From: Taxillus chinensis
Lineage: Eukaryota > Streptophyta > Magnoliopsida > Santalales > Loranthaceae
Reading direction: 5' to 3'
Length of the DNA stretch: 64,000 nucleotides
Assembly: GCA_023512835.1 (NCBI GenBank)
Contig: CM042090.1
Location: 23,154,148-23,218,147 of the forward strand
Under the pieces are notes generated by a model. The model saw nothing but the letters and a program-made list of their open reading frames with translations, had not been told where the DNA came from and made no database searches. The position numbers and the translations under genes were made by a program. Positions 1 to 12,835 of this stretch are shown here, one piece after another; the stretch's first letter is position 1, and each line of letters starts with the position of its first letter.

Positions 1-595
1 GTTACATATTTTAATTGTAGTTTCACTATTGCCTATTAAAATTGGGATTAAATTAATTCGACTTAAGTATCAACAACAAAATTTTAATTACATAAAAATT
101 AAAAGAAAAACGAAAGAATAAACAATAGGCAAAAGTAATCATATCCACCCCAAAATTGAACCCAACACTCTATTATGATTGTTCATAATTGAACCCAAGT
201 GCTAATGCTAAAATAAATTGACATAAGTTATATTGAAACTTTTTACTATTTCACTATTAATTTTCTGAAACTATATGTTTGCCAGCATCAAAGTCGCATG
301 CTCAATTATTCGTCATCTATTCATTAAACTCATATAGCATCATTAAACAAATAAATCATTATCAACACCTCCCATCAACAAATAAAACCTACAACCTCAA
401 GCCTATTTTTGAAATGTATATCTTCACATTCAATTAGATTTTACCTTACAATCTTGTGCTATGTACTCAATTGTATTAATTGTAATCATTATTGGTCTCC
501 TGACTCTTTGAGAACCTTGAAGTGTCCTATATATATGAATCTAATTCAAATATCTTCTACCTAAAATATATTTTCTTTTATAATATTAGATCAAG

Positions 596-1065
596 TAGGG
601 GTGTTAAACAAACGGGCTGGGCTGGACCCGTTTAGGGCCACTTTTAAACGGGTCAAAAATATCTAGCCCGGCCAAGTTTGCAAGTCAGCCCATTTAATAT
701 TTTAATTTTTTAAAATAGTTTTTTTACTTTAAATATTTTATTTTTTCTAAAAAAATTAATAATTTTAGCCTACGTTGGTGAAACACGACCTACAAATAAT
801 TATAAATATGATCAAACTTACAAAATATTAATATTATATGTAATATTTTAATAAAATACACTAAAAAAAGTCAAAAATAAAAAAATAATGTTGGCCCATG
901 AGCCGGCTCATGAACTCATGGGCTCGGCCTGCTTTGACCCGTAGCTCATGGGTCAAAGCTCGTTTTAGCCCACGTATAAAATGAGTCAAAATTTATAGGT
1001 CCGGCCCAAAAAAATGTGAGCCGACCCGCATGGCTAGTGGGCCAACAGCCCGTTTAACGGTGACA
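596..1065. mobile_element. hAT-like MITE, decayed
   Basis: A GC-richer island in AT-rich DNA. It begins TAGGGGTGTTAAACAAACGG and ends with the roughly inverted GCCCGTTTAACGGTGACA. Repeated GGGC/GCCC motifs lie inside both ends and an AT-rich core in the middle. Ends starting C/TAGGGGTGT with GGGCYGGGC-type sub-terminal repeats are typical of plant hAT-related non-autonomous elements. I found no clear target-site duplication, and the 3' end is degraded. Confidence 0.5.
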
Positions 1066-1429
1066 ACGGCAATTTTTGGTGTCGTGCAATGAAAATTTTG
1101 TTGAGCGCTAAGAATAAGTTAGGTTTCATCACTCAAAACATTAAGGAAGCCAAGGAGGCTTCGAATCCTGAAAAGTATTAAACAATTATAAGAAAATACA
1201 AATTGAAAAAAGAGGAGATTAACATTTTTATTAATACTAAATTATTTAATTCGAGCAGGAAAAGAACACGCTTTAACCTAAATACAAACAGACTATATAT
1301 AAAGTAAACAAAAAGTAAATAAGTGTTTGGTGAGTGAATAAGAAAACTTAGAAAACTTAGTTTCCTAAGTGAATAACAAAAAAGTAAACAGACTATTTCC
1401 ACCTTTTATTTGGTGAGTGAATAAGAAAA

Positions 1430-1790
1430 CTTAGAGCATGTTTAGTGAGTGAATTCAAAAATATTTTTTTGCTTTTTTATTTGGTTTTCAAGACAGAAAA
1501 TGTCATTTTGATATTTTCATTTTTTTATAACCATTTTCACCCCCCCCAAACCCCCCTCCCCCCCCACGCTCGCCACCACCCGTTGATGCGGCTCCTGCAC
1601 ACCCCTCGTTGCTATAACACCCCCCATTCCTTCCCATTGGACGCCCCTGTTGCGCTATGACACCCATCAGTGCGCTGAGAAGAAAAAGAAATTACTTTTT
1701 CAATTCTATTACAAACTATTTTTTAATACAAAATATAAATACAATTTTTTGAAAATATAATACCAAAAACAATACCAAACATACTCTAAG
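1430..1790. mobile_element. MITE with CTTAGAG ends
   Basis: The left end CTTAGAGCATGTTTAGTGAG and the inverted right end (CTTAGAGTATGTTTGGTATT on the other strand) form imperfect terminal inverted repeats of about 20 bp. The inside contains a C-rich block around 1540-1640. No coding capacity is seen and no target duplication is evident. Confidence 0.4.
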
Positions 1791-2310
1791 TTTCAATACC
1801 AAACTCATGTTACTACACCTACAAGCATTTAGAGTTTGCCAAATAAAAAATGAAAACAGAAAAATATAAGTTGGTAAAGAAATATATATGCATTCTCATC
1901 TTTCTCTCTTTTCTTCTCTCTTTCACGTTCCTCAAAATAAATGATAAAAATATTATTTTAATAATATAGTAAATAATTAAGAAAATATATTATAATGTAT
2001 TTGTATAGAAAAATAAAAAGTAATTTAAATCCTTAAATTTAAAAGAGAAAAATTCAATTGAAAATTATTGCTAGGGCTCTTACCTATTCTTGGGACATTA
2101 CTATGTAAAAATAGTTTATTTTCATGATGAACAATAAAAATTGAAATAAAAAATTGACATTCTAAGATTGAAAGGCTATGTTTTATGCTCTTTTAAAAGC
2201 TCAATAAATCATAGGATTCGGGGTTGAGCAACATTCACGGTAGATTTTTATAAGAAAAGCATTAAAAAAATAAAAACTGTTATATGTTTTGTGTTTTTCT
2301 AGATGTTCTG

Positions 2311-2703
2311 TTAGAGCATTCATATTAGCTTCTTTGAAATACAGTTTTATTTATAAAAAATTAAAAAATAAAGTTTAAATGAAAATTACACTACATCAGA
2401 TATTTTAAATATGCATATTTTAGAGATTAAGCTAGGATATAGTTTATACAGTAAATTTGCATATTTGGATATTCACGATAGATCTTCTAAATCTACATAT
2501 TTGTAGTTTTTTCCATTTATTTGCATGTTTAAATAATTATTTTGAATAAAAAAGAATAGTTTATAAATAGATGAGAGGAATAAATAAACAATGATTTATT
2601 TAAAATATTTTATTTTATTCTATAGAGATATAAATAAAAAATAAAATCTATGAAATTTTTTGAAGATTTTCAGCGATAAAGAATATTGAGATGAATGCCC
2701 TTA
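2311..2703. mobile_element. MITE with GAGCATTCAT-type ends
   Basis: The left end TTAGAGCATTCATATTAGCT and the right end read on the minus strand (CTAAGGGCATTCATCTCAAT) are imperfect inverted repeats around a 390-bp AT-rich core. This end type is common among plant hAT-like MITEs. A second partial end of the same kind follows at 2701-2735, suggesting nested or tandem copies. Confidence 0.4.
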
Positions 2704-3034
2704 GAACATTCATATTCGCTCATGAATAGAACTTTTTTGGTTAAATTATTGAGTTAAATATTAAAAAAAAATTATCTAGCTCTAGAATATTATTAATCAA
2801 ATTTTGTTATATACAATGAAAATATTAATAAAAAAATTATCAAGATATGTATATTTTAAATGAATGTTTGTGATTGTATTATTAATATTCAAATAATAAA
2901 AAGTAACTATTTAAATAAACATAAAATTAACATAATTATTAGATCTCTTACTTGCAACCGGTTTTTTAATCCCGTTTGGTGTTATTATTTCTATCCTTTC
3001 TTTTTTTTTTTGATTGTCTGCACTAATTTGGTAG

Positions 3035-5585
3035 GTCCGTTGGCATCAATGCGTTGTCTGGGTCCATCCCGAAAGAGCTGGGAAACCTTAAGGATCTAAC
3101 ACTCCTGTAAGTTTCCAAAACCTTTTTTTATGCATAAATGTGTGGCCCAGTGCTCAAACTTTAACAAGAATTCCCTCTTTTTTTTAACTTTTACTTTTAC
3201 CTCACAGGGCAATAGGTTCAAATAATTTTTCTGGAACACTCCCACCTGAGCTTGGGGCCTTGGTTAAACTCGAAGAGATGTAACTTTTTCGTTTTTATAT
3301 TTTTATATTTTTAATCGTTGCATGCAGAGCCATTGAAAATGAATCTATGAACTGTCCATGCATGGACCATATGCGCGCGCAGCCAAAGGAACATGATTTA
3401 TGATCAAACTATAATTTGAGCTTTGATTTATGATTTGATAGTTACATGGATAGCTCTGGAGTGGGTGGTGAAATTCCAGCGACATTTGCCAACCTTGTGA
3501 ACATGAAAACCGTGTATGAATAATCTTTTTCATAAAAAAAAGACACCTCTTTTGTTTTTGTTCATTTTTATTTTTGGGTGTGTTTGTTTCAGATGGGCAT
3601 CAGACACCCCATTGGCTGGAAATATCCCTAACTTCATCGGGAACTGGACAAATTTGATTTCCTTGTAAGCTACAAATTTGTCTTTAATACACTACGTAAT
3701 TATGTGTGTGCTGGCCAACTATAGATTTTATTGGCATGTTTTTAAACTGAAAATACATGTTACAAGATTACCAATTTAACGAATAGCAATCACGAAATGT
3801 TTTTTCAGGAGGTTTCAAGGGAATGGCTTTGAAGGTCCCATACCGTCCACTTTTAGTAATTTGACCTCACTAACGTCATTGTCAGTCCTTCTCTTTTGCC
3901 TTATTTTACTTCTCTCTCTTTGTATATATACATATGCATGTATGTATGTATGTATATGTATATGGAAATGCCATCATTTTAAACTATATTGATGTTTATT
4001 ACTTTGTACTTTTGTAGGCGAATTGGTGACTTATATAATGTGAGTTCATCCCTTGACTTCATCAAGGGTATGCCAAACTTAACTGACTTGTAAGATGATA
4101 TGATCTTTTTCTATTTATTCACCATCAGCCTTCTGTATTTTATGGTTCTGTTTTTTTTTTTTGGATATTCACTTTCTCCTCCACAGGGTCCTAAGAAATG
4201 CATTGATTTCTGGAAATATTCCACCTGATATTGGAGGGTTCCAAAACTTGCAGAAGTTGTAAGCTCTAATGCTTTTTAAGCCTTTAAAAAAAACTATTAT
4301 ACTTTGTAAATTTTCGTTTACCCAATGTTTTAAATCTTTCTTCTACTTATACAGGGATTTGAGTTTCAACAATCTCACAGGCCAAATTCCATCAGCTCTG
4401 TTCAATTTGAGTTCTCTTATTGATTTGTAAGAAATACTTTTACTTCACAAAATTTTTCATTGAACGTTTTACTTTGACGTTCTTATTTTATGACTTTTAT
4501 TACTCGAATTACAAGGTTTCTTGGAAACAATAGCTTGTCTGGTGCTCTTCCCGCACAAAAAGGCTCGAAACTACAAACCATGTAAGTCACCATTATAATA
4601 TATATGAAGAATCTAATCAATTATTATTTTTCAAGATTAATAACATATCCACAGTCAACACTTTTTGTTTGCCATGAATACACCATCAAACCAAAAAATC
4701 CCAACGTTGTTACTGGCGCAACTTAGTTTATTCACTTAATAAAAACTTCTTATATTACTCATGCATTGGCCTGTGTTAAGTTACTTTCTTAATACATAAA
4801 CTTTGCCTTCAATGAGGTGGCGTGAATTCAAAATTTCACTCTCTGATACCATGAAAAAAGTACAACAATTTATTTGAACCCTCTGCATTTGGGAAGTGTG
4901 TGGTTTGATTACTTTCATAAATTTTACTAATGATCATGTTCCCAAGCTCCAATGATTTCCTCTCTTTTTTTCTCCCCCTTCAAAGGTCATCTACTGCCTC
5001 TCTTTTTTATGTGAGGCATATTCATTACCATTCCTCCACAAAAGTGAACTTCTACCTTCATGATGTAGCCATATCCAGGGTTCATATTGTTGTTTCTTAA
5101 AGTGAGGAAACACAAATTCATGGGAAAACAAGATAAAATCTAAGTAATGTGGGATTTTATTTTAGTTTTGTTGAATGGAAGGCAATGAATAATGATGTAC
5201 GTCCATATATATAAAACTCATATCCCTTCACTGTTAAGTTACTTTCATGAACTCTAATAGACAGTGACAAACATTTTGGCATTTACATTTTGTTTTTTGG
5301 AATGTGTGTACTACTGAAATATGTTTTAAACATGCAGCGATCTTTCTTATAATAATCTCTCAGGAAGCCTTCCTTCATGGGTGAATGCTGCTTTACAACT
5401 GTACGTCTCTATATAATAGTGATCCAGTCATATGTAACTTTTATGATTCTTTGATTCTACTTCATGTGAAATTTGTGCAAGGAACACTATCATGTGATGG
5501 TATGCACAAACACACACAAATATAGCATATACATCTACTATTCGCATTTCTTATAAAAAAATCGTAAGTAGTATCTTTCTTTGTA

Positions 5586-5616
<31 letters not shown>

Positions 5617-8600
5617 GGAAGCAAGGTGTAAAGGGTAATGGTATGCACGCTTCCATTACGTGCATAATACCACATCTGCCCAATACAGTATTATGCGATA
5701 CCATCAATTCCGAGGATAACCCCAATATGCAATATTATAGTATTAATTGGAAGTGATAAATAATACCACTTGCCTCTCCATTACTGTATTGGGGTTAGGG
5801 GAAACTGTATGCGATACCATTATGTGTTTACACTTGAAAATAACCCACGCTTCCCTTTACACCCCCCAATGATACCACACCTTGCTTCCTATTAATACTA
5901 TGATAAGAAATTATGGATGGAATTGGGTTGTCATGAAATTTGGGAGGGATTGCATCCAGAAAGCTAAGTGCCTTCTAATTTGTATCAATCCTAACTCCTA
6001 AGTGTATGCTCTATGTCCATGCTATCAAAGTAAGTATTTTTTATCTATCGTATTTCAAAGGAAACATAATTGAAATATCTGGAGTCACATTAAATAAGAT
6101 GACATCATGATAATAAAAAGAAAGAAAAAAAGAATAGAGACACTCATATTTATTAGGAGTTTATGGAAATACGCAATTTTTACTTTGGAAAATTGGAGTT
6201 AGAAATAGGAAAAAATAAAAGATGATTGAATGTATCAAGAGTTACAGCCAAAGGTGAAAAAAAACCAAAGGAAAATTGTTTTTGTCTTAATTTTGTTCAC
6301 TAATATTTAAAAAAAAAATATTCTCCCAAAAGTACTATATGCTTTTGTTGCTTCCTTTGTCATTTAATATATATAATAATATGTCAACATTTCATGCAGG
6401 AACTTAATTGCCAACGAATTTACATTTGATACTTCAAACATAAGGTTAGTTCTTTGAAATATTAGTGTAGTGTCAAATTGGACTTGATATTAAATTGTGT
6501 AGCCTTAATCCTAAAATTTAGTAATCCTCAAGAAGAAAATTATACATGCAATTATTTTTCTTATAACAGTTAAACATCTCGTAGTCTTGAAGTTTCTTAT
6601 GTGTATTAAAATTACTTAATGATGAGTAACAATTAATATGTTCATTCTGGTGCAGTTTGCTCCCAGGATTGAATTGTTTGCAGAGAAATTTTCCATGCAA
6701 TATTAACCCTCCACGTTGTAAGGCTCGCTATATCATATTTGTTATAATTTAACTTTTATTGAGTCATTATAGTAAATTACACAATCCTCTCCTAAGATAA
6801 GATGACAATGCCACCATTTAAGACCATTTACCTAGTTTGATATATGGCAGATTAGTAGAATAAAAGTTGCAGTTTTAATGACACAAATTACAGATTTTTT
6901 GAAATTTTATAAAATCATTACAAGACATAGTTTCATGCCAATGATCAAGAATTTGGTTTTGGCTTGTCAGCTTCCCAATAATTACTTAAGTTCTGCTACT
7001 TACTTTTGCCTGACATCAGAATTAAACCAGAAATCACCTCTTCCAATATCAAGGAACTTATGTCTACCATCGAACACACAATGCAATTGACAACTTATCT
7101 CTCTCTTATATTCTACTCTACAAGATCTTAGAACAGAGAGATCAGATTAAAAAGTAGAACAAGAGATCAACATTGCCCACATACTTTATACAAAGCTGTC
7201 CTAAATTTGAGTTCCCTATTGTATTTGTGAACAAATTTTGTCTGCATACCATTCCGAAAAAAACCCACGGATCAGAACAGGATGACTAAAAATATTTAAC
7301 AAGTCAAGAATTCTAAATATTTTAGTATTGAAAATTAGTTGACAATCAAGAGTTCTGATGCTATGAATTTAATGCTCATAATATCACAGATGCCAATTTC
7401 GCAATCAAGTGTGGGGGTGAGGAGATGAAGCCTGCAAATGGCATAGTATACGAGGCTGACGATTCAACCCTCGGTGTGGCTTCATATAATGTCACGGCTT
7501 CAGAAAAATGGGCAGTGAGCAATGTTGGATTGTATACTGACAGCAGTAATCCGGTGTATACTAGTAACAATTTGAATCAGGCAGTTGGCACCAGCACGCC
7601 TGAGCTTTTCCAGACTACAAGGCAGTCCCCAGGTTCCCTCAGATACTATGGCCTTGGCCTTGAGAATGGAAACTACACTGTGAGCTTACTCTTTGCAGAA
7701 ACTACTTATGCCGACCGTTCAACCCAAACTTGGAAGAGTCTCGGAAGGCGTGTGTTTGACATCTATATTCAGGTAAGTGGGTAACTAACTAGTACTGTTT
7801 ATGAAGACACTTTTACTGTTTTCTTTTTTCTTTTTCCCTTCTAATCTTCGCTGGTTCTTCAGGGCAGTCTCAGACAAAAAGACTACGACATATCAAAGGC
7901 AGCAGGTGGGGTTGAAAGAGCAACTGTGATGAACTTCAATGCCACTGTATCGCAGAACTATCTTGAAATTACTCTGTTTTGGGCTGGCAAGGGAACTTGC
8001 TGCATTCCTACTCAAGGCTATTATGGACCATCTATTTCAGCTCTCAGTGTTGCCCCAGGTAATTACAATGATGTGTATAAAAAAATCTTTCACTGCAAGG
8101 AGTTAGTCCTTGAAATTATGGGGACTCCAAGCTTTACAGGTCAATATTGAATGAGATCTTGGGGCAACTCCACCCGTTGCAAATTTTCTGTGAAACCGTT
8201 TTTGACGTGGGACTTCAGATTCTACAAAATAAGAGGAGAGGGGAGGGGTAGGGGGGCTGTTGAAGCAGAAAAACAGTCCTGAACATATTATTAATTACAA
8301 ATTCATTTTCCTCAGATTTCCAACCAAATGTTAGTGGGATTCCACCAACAATTGCTTCATCAAACAATTCAAAAATAGGATTGATTATGGGCTTAATCTT
8401 GGCAGCAGGGATTCTGTGCATTATACTCACACTGGTGGGTTTTTGCATGAGAAGGAAAAAATTAAATGGCCACGAGGAAGGTGAGATAGAAGGGCTATTT
8501 TATGATTATTATCTCTTTTTATTTTATTTTATTATAATTTAATAATCGAAACTAACATGTGCATGCTAGCTGAAGACTTATCTCTTGGCTACATTTAATT

Positions 8601-10758
8601 TTTCAGAGCTTCTTGGGATAGGCCCAAAACCAAACACATTTAGCTATACAGAGTTGCGAACTGCAACGCAGGACTTCAGCTTGGAAAACAAGCTAGGTGA
8701 AGGGGGATTTGGACCTGTTTATAAGGTACTAATGGATATCTAACCATAACCTTGTTTGACAACAATTCAAACTATAATATGGTTAAGCAGAAAAATATAG
8801 GCAGGACGACATAATTGCCCCACTAGAATGTTATTCTACCATAGAAGGCCCGAAACAATGTTTGAAAGGCCTAATGTTCTGGCCAAGCAACTTTTTTTTA
8901 TTCATTATCTTTTGCAAAAGGGGCCTCAAGTTAGCCCATCATTTTAGTCCAGCCATGCCAAGCTCTATGCCGTCCTGCATTTGTTTTTTTGGTATTAATT
9001 AGCGTGACCTGAACTGAAGGAGTGGAGGATGTTCGAGTTTGTCAATCAGAAGTTCTTTTTGTAGGGTAAACTTGGCGATGGAAGGTTAGTAGGCATCAAG
9101 CAGCTATCCGTAGCGTCTCACCAAGGAGTGAATCAATTCGTGACAGAGATTGCCACCATATCAGCAGTGCAACATCGTAATCTCGTGAAACTGTATGGAT
9201 GCTGTATAGAAGGACACAAACGGCTTCTAGTGTATGAGTATCTGGAGAACAAAAGCCTTGATCAAGCACTCTTTGGTACGACATTAATAACGAATGTACA
9301 TTACATATGTATTTATGGCCTCATTCTAGTTAACGTTTCTTTATTCAGCAGGGAAAAATGGTATTCATCTGGACTGGACAACCCGCTTCAGCATATGCCT
9401 GGGGACAGCAAGAGGACTGGCTTATCTCCACGAGGAATCAAGGCCAAGGATTGTTCACAGGGACGTGAAGGCCAGTAATATTTTGCTAGACACTAAACTC
9501 TGCCCCAAAATATCAGATTTTGGATTGGCAAAACTCTACGACGACAACAAAACCCACATCAGCACCAGAGTTGCTGGCACTATGTAAGCTCAACGACCTC
9601 CTTAACCATTCTATGCTCTTCCTGCCTTTTTTTCTTTCGATATTACTATATGCCTTGACTGTTGATACAAAGTCTTAAATAATTGGTTTTGTGTTCGATG
9701 TTTTAAAATAAGTGTTTGGCCTAATGATAACCAATTAACCTGAATTAAAAGCATTGCACTGAAGTATACAAGCTACAAGACCATTCAACTTTATGCCATA
9801 AGATATCTAATTTCCTTTAATTAATCATTTATGCCTCCTGTGCCATAACAGAATCAACAAGTCACAAATATTGGAGTAAAGGCCCCTGTTCTATAATCCA
9901 AATCCAATCCCGTTTTCACTGTTAGATTTTTTGTAGTCCCAATCACCTCGCAAACCTTCCACTAAATGTCACTGAAATCCTCTATTCATACACTACATTG
10001 TAGAGGGTATCTAGCGCCAGAATATGCAATGCGAGGACATCTCACAGAGAAAGCCGATGTTTTCGGGTTTGGCGTCGTTGCTTTAGAAGTTTTATGTGGG
10101 AGAGCAAACACTGACACCACTTTGGACAATGAAAAGATTTATCTTCTGGAATGGGTACTGAGAAAACTATAGAAGCTTTTCTTCTTCTTATTTTTTCTCA
10201 CTCTCCATCTCCTTGTTTCTGAAAAGAGGCGTTTTGATGCATTGGCCTTTTGTTTTGATACATGAAAATTAATGTTGTCTTCTTGTTTTGTTTTGGCTTT
10301 TTATACATGAAAATGACTGCTTCTAGGCATGGAACAAGCATGAAAAAAACCGTATCCTCGAGCTGGTCGACCCAAATTTGACAGCGTTTGATGAGAACCA
10401 AGTAGCTTGTATGGTGGGGGTGGCCCTTTTGTGCACCCAAACATCGCCAATGATGCGGCCATCCATGTCACGAGTGGTGGGTATGCTGGCTGGAGACATT
10501 GAAGTCATGGCCGTCAAGACCAAGCCCAGTTATCTGACGGATTGGGATTTCAAGGATATTACAGACAACTTCACCAATGAGGAAAGTACAATGAGCCCAT
10601 CGCCCGCGTCAATAAGCAGTGCCGACCGGCATGTTAGAGAACCCCAAACATTGCCTGCTAATCTGAGTACTCCTGGTGAAGGGAGATCACTTGACCCAAT
10701 TCAGTCCCCATTGCCCAATGAGCCAATGATCCGTGAGATTATTAAAGAAGGTAGGTGA
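3035..10758 (+). CDS. LRR-malectin receptor kinase (LRR-VIII type), 5' part not seen
   Basis: Membrane receptor-like kinase: extracellular leucine-rich repeats, a malectin-like domain, one membrane segment and a cytoplasmic Ser/Thr kinase. Exons by splice signals and phase: 3035-3106, 3208-3279, 3442-3513, 3593-3664, 3809-3880, 4018-4089, 4187-4258, 4355-4426 (eight LRR exons of 72 bp each), 4516-4581, 5338-5400, 6400-6444, 6656-6717, 7390-7772 and 7863-8058 (malectin), 8316-8480 (membrane segment), 8607-8725, 9065-9275, 9349 or 9352-9583, 10004-10154, 10327-10758. The frame stays open for about 901 codons. Kinase motifs are intact: [10 protein letters not shown], lysine in [13 protein letters not shown] (an RD kinase), [16 protein letters not shown]. 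The second paralogue in this window has four further upstream exons (signal peptide, N-terminal cap, first LRRs). They are not visible here, so the gene is either partial in the window or truncated. The C-terminal exon is 46 codons longer than in the paralogue. Its ligand is unknown. Confidence 0.9.
5588..5611. repeat. (TA)n microsatellite
   Basis: An uninterrupted TA run abutting the left end of an inverted-repeat element, inside an intron of the first receptor kinase. Confidence 0.8.
5611..5895. mobile_element. MITE with perfect 19-bp terminal inverted repeats
   Basis: The left arm TTAATAGGAAGCAAGGTGT (5611-5629) is matched exactly in reverse complement at 5877-5895. The interior repeats motifs such as GCGATACCAT and CCAATACAGTA in both orientations. 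It lies in the intron between exons 5338-5400 and 6400-6444. The target site is unclear because the left flank is a TA microsatellite. Confidence 0.65.
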
Positions 10759-11158
10759 TGAGAAAGCCCACTTTTTCTCTTAATTAATGGCCTTTTATGT
10801 TTATTGGGTGTGGCCGGGGTTGGACAACAACAGATATGCTTCAACCCAATCAAATGTTGACCATATCATAATTTATAATAAAATCAGACCGATTTATTGG
10901 TATGATAAATTAACTTTCCTTAATATGAACGAGAACCATGTATTTGAGTTACTCTTGAGTTAACTTTATAAGTTTTATGTATCAAATAACGCTAGTCAAT
11001 TTGTGGCAATGTACTTATTATGAAGAGTAATTTAAAGAGTTGTTATAAATCAAACCACCGACTATATGTACTTTAGTAATAGAATTTCTTGCATTAGCAT
11101 CTCTTTTATTGTGACTATAAAGTGCTGCAAACTTGAATTAGTTTTTATATTAATTATA

Positions 11159-11578
11159 GCTTTCACGTTATATTAGCATGCCAATAAGCTAGAGTTTCAT
11201 TAATAATTTTACTATATTGTTGGTGGGGTTGGCCTCGAGATTTAGGGACCCAGAGAACCCTTATATATTTTAATATTTACATTATAGAATTTATGAATTT
11301 ATATTGCAGTGTATAAATGTAGAATTTACAGCAATAGCAGTAATATATGTATGAATTTAAGAATTTATGCTTTCACGTTATATTAGCATGCCAATAAGCT
11401 AGAGTTTCATTAATAATTTTACTATATCGTTGGTAGGGTTGGCCTCGAGATTTAGGGACCCAGAGAACCCTTATATATTTTAATATTTACATTATAGAAT
11501 TTATGAATTTATATTGCAGTGTATAAATGTAGAATTTACAGCAGTAGCAGTAATGTATGAATTTAAGAATTTATAGAA
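11159..11578. repeat. 210-bp tandem duplication
   Basis: The segment starting GCTTTCACGTTATATTAGCA at 11159 is repeated from 11369 with only a handful of differences, such as TATTG to TATCG and GGTGGGG to GGTAGGG. Period is 210 bp and there are two copies. No coding potential. Confidence 0.9.
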
Positions 11579-12043
11579 TTTAAAATTATTTATACATCAA
11601 TAATGTATAAATTACAATGTCAAATTTAAGAATTTGGCCTACTTAGTTGGATGGTATTATTTTAAAAAAATAAAATTATTTAAAAAAAGAATAAGTCTAG
11701 ATAATTTGAAATTATTTATGAGTGGTATAAATTCATTTGGGCTTAAAGTTTTTAAAAATATTATTATTTTTAAAAATAATTGCATTTAACCAAACATAGC
11801 TGTCGGACGGTTGAAGTTGTAGATCGTTGTTGTCGAAGCCACAAATAATATATTGCTATTGCTAGAGCAAAGGGCCAGTAGCATTGTAGCAAGGGCTTGG
11901 GAGCTGGGAGGGAGGAGTGCGGCAAGGCAGCAATGGGAGGGACCGGAGAGCAGCCACGCAGGAAGGCAGAATGCAAAAGGTTGGTCAGGAAAGAGGGTAT
12001 AGATGCATTAAGGCGTGGAGTGGTGTATAGGCTATGTTAGAGG

Positions 12044-12835
12044 TAGGAGTGGGCAACGGATACCCACTCTCACTACTCCGTCCATTATCCGCTCTGCTCC
12101 CACTATGCAGGGCGGGTTATCTCGCCCAGGCAAGAGCGGGGTGCAATTTTTAAACTTGACACCTCGTCCCAGGCAGGGACGGGGAGCGGTAATAAGTAGC
12201 AAAGTACCCCGGCCCGCCCTCGGCCCGCCTAATTTTAATAATGTTTATTTATAATTTTATAATATTTTAAATATTATTATTTAACTATTATTTATGATTT
12301 TTGATATTTTTGAATGGTATTTATTATTATAAAATTAAACCATTTTTGATAATTTTTTGGTTAAAAATGATGTAGAAATTTGATTTAAGCCAAAATTATT
12401 GATATGAACATATCCAATAAAAAACAATAACAAGATGCGAACAAATGAAACCTCATTCGCAGACACGTTAAGGAACGGTATATCCTGTCCCGCTTACATA
12501 TAGAACAAGATACAATCTTAAACTTTAATCTACTGCCTGAGCGAGGACATGAGGCGGTAATGAGTTGATTCCGCCCCCGATAGGATCTGAATTACTCCTA
12601 TCACTTGGTTCGTGGAGCCTCTAAAAGACAAGGTTGTCTTAAGAGATAGATCAATAAAAGGCAGTAGCAAGTAGCGGGCGGATGAAACCTCCTCCCGCTA
12701 ACCCCCACCATGGGACAGGGTGGCCCGCCTATACAGGGGGCGGGATATAGTTTTAAAATTTTATTACTTGCTTAGGCGGGGGCGGGGTACGGTAATAGGT
12801 AGACTCCGCCCCCGCTATGGCGGGTAGCACTCCTA
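12044..12835. mobile_element. Non-autonomous hAT-type element with 8-bp target duplication
   Basis: Exact 8-bp direct repeats GTTAGAGG flank the element at 12036-12043 and 12836-12843. The ends are inverted: TAGGAGTG at the left and CACTCCTA at the right. GC-rich sub-terminal regions rich in GCGGG/CCCGC surround an AT-rich core. An 8-bp duplication and TAGGxGTG ends fit the hAT superfamily. No transposase coding is seen. A decayed relative lies in reverse orientation at about 26660-27131. Confidence 0.85.

Larger units (their letters stand above)
1..3034. other. AT-rich upstream or intronic sequence
   Basis: No coding exon is recognisable here. The stretch lies before the first visible exon of the first receptor kinase, so it is either a long intron or the sequence that replaced a lost 5' end. 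It holds three short inverted-repeat elements (listed separately), a C-rich patch around 1540-1640, and a direct repeat of about 25 bp at 1326-1350 and 1410-1435. The rest is AT-rich and featureless by eye. Confidence 0.6.

Noticed and set aside
11770..12254. Short coding frames around the hAT-type element
   Set aside because: They cross the element boundary and target duplication, so they are composition artefacts.
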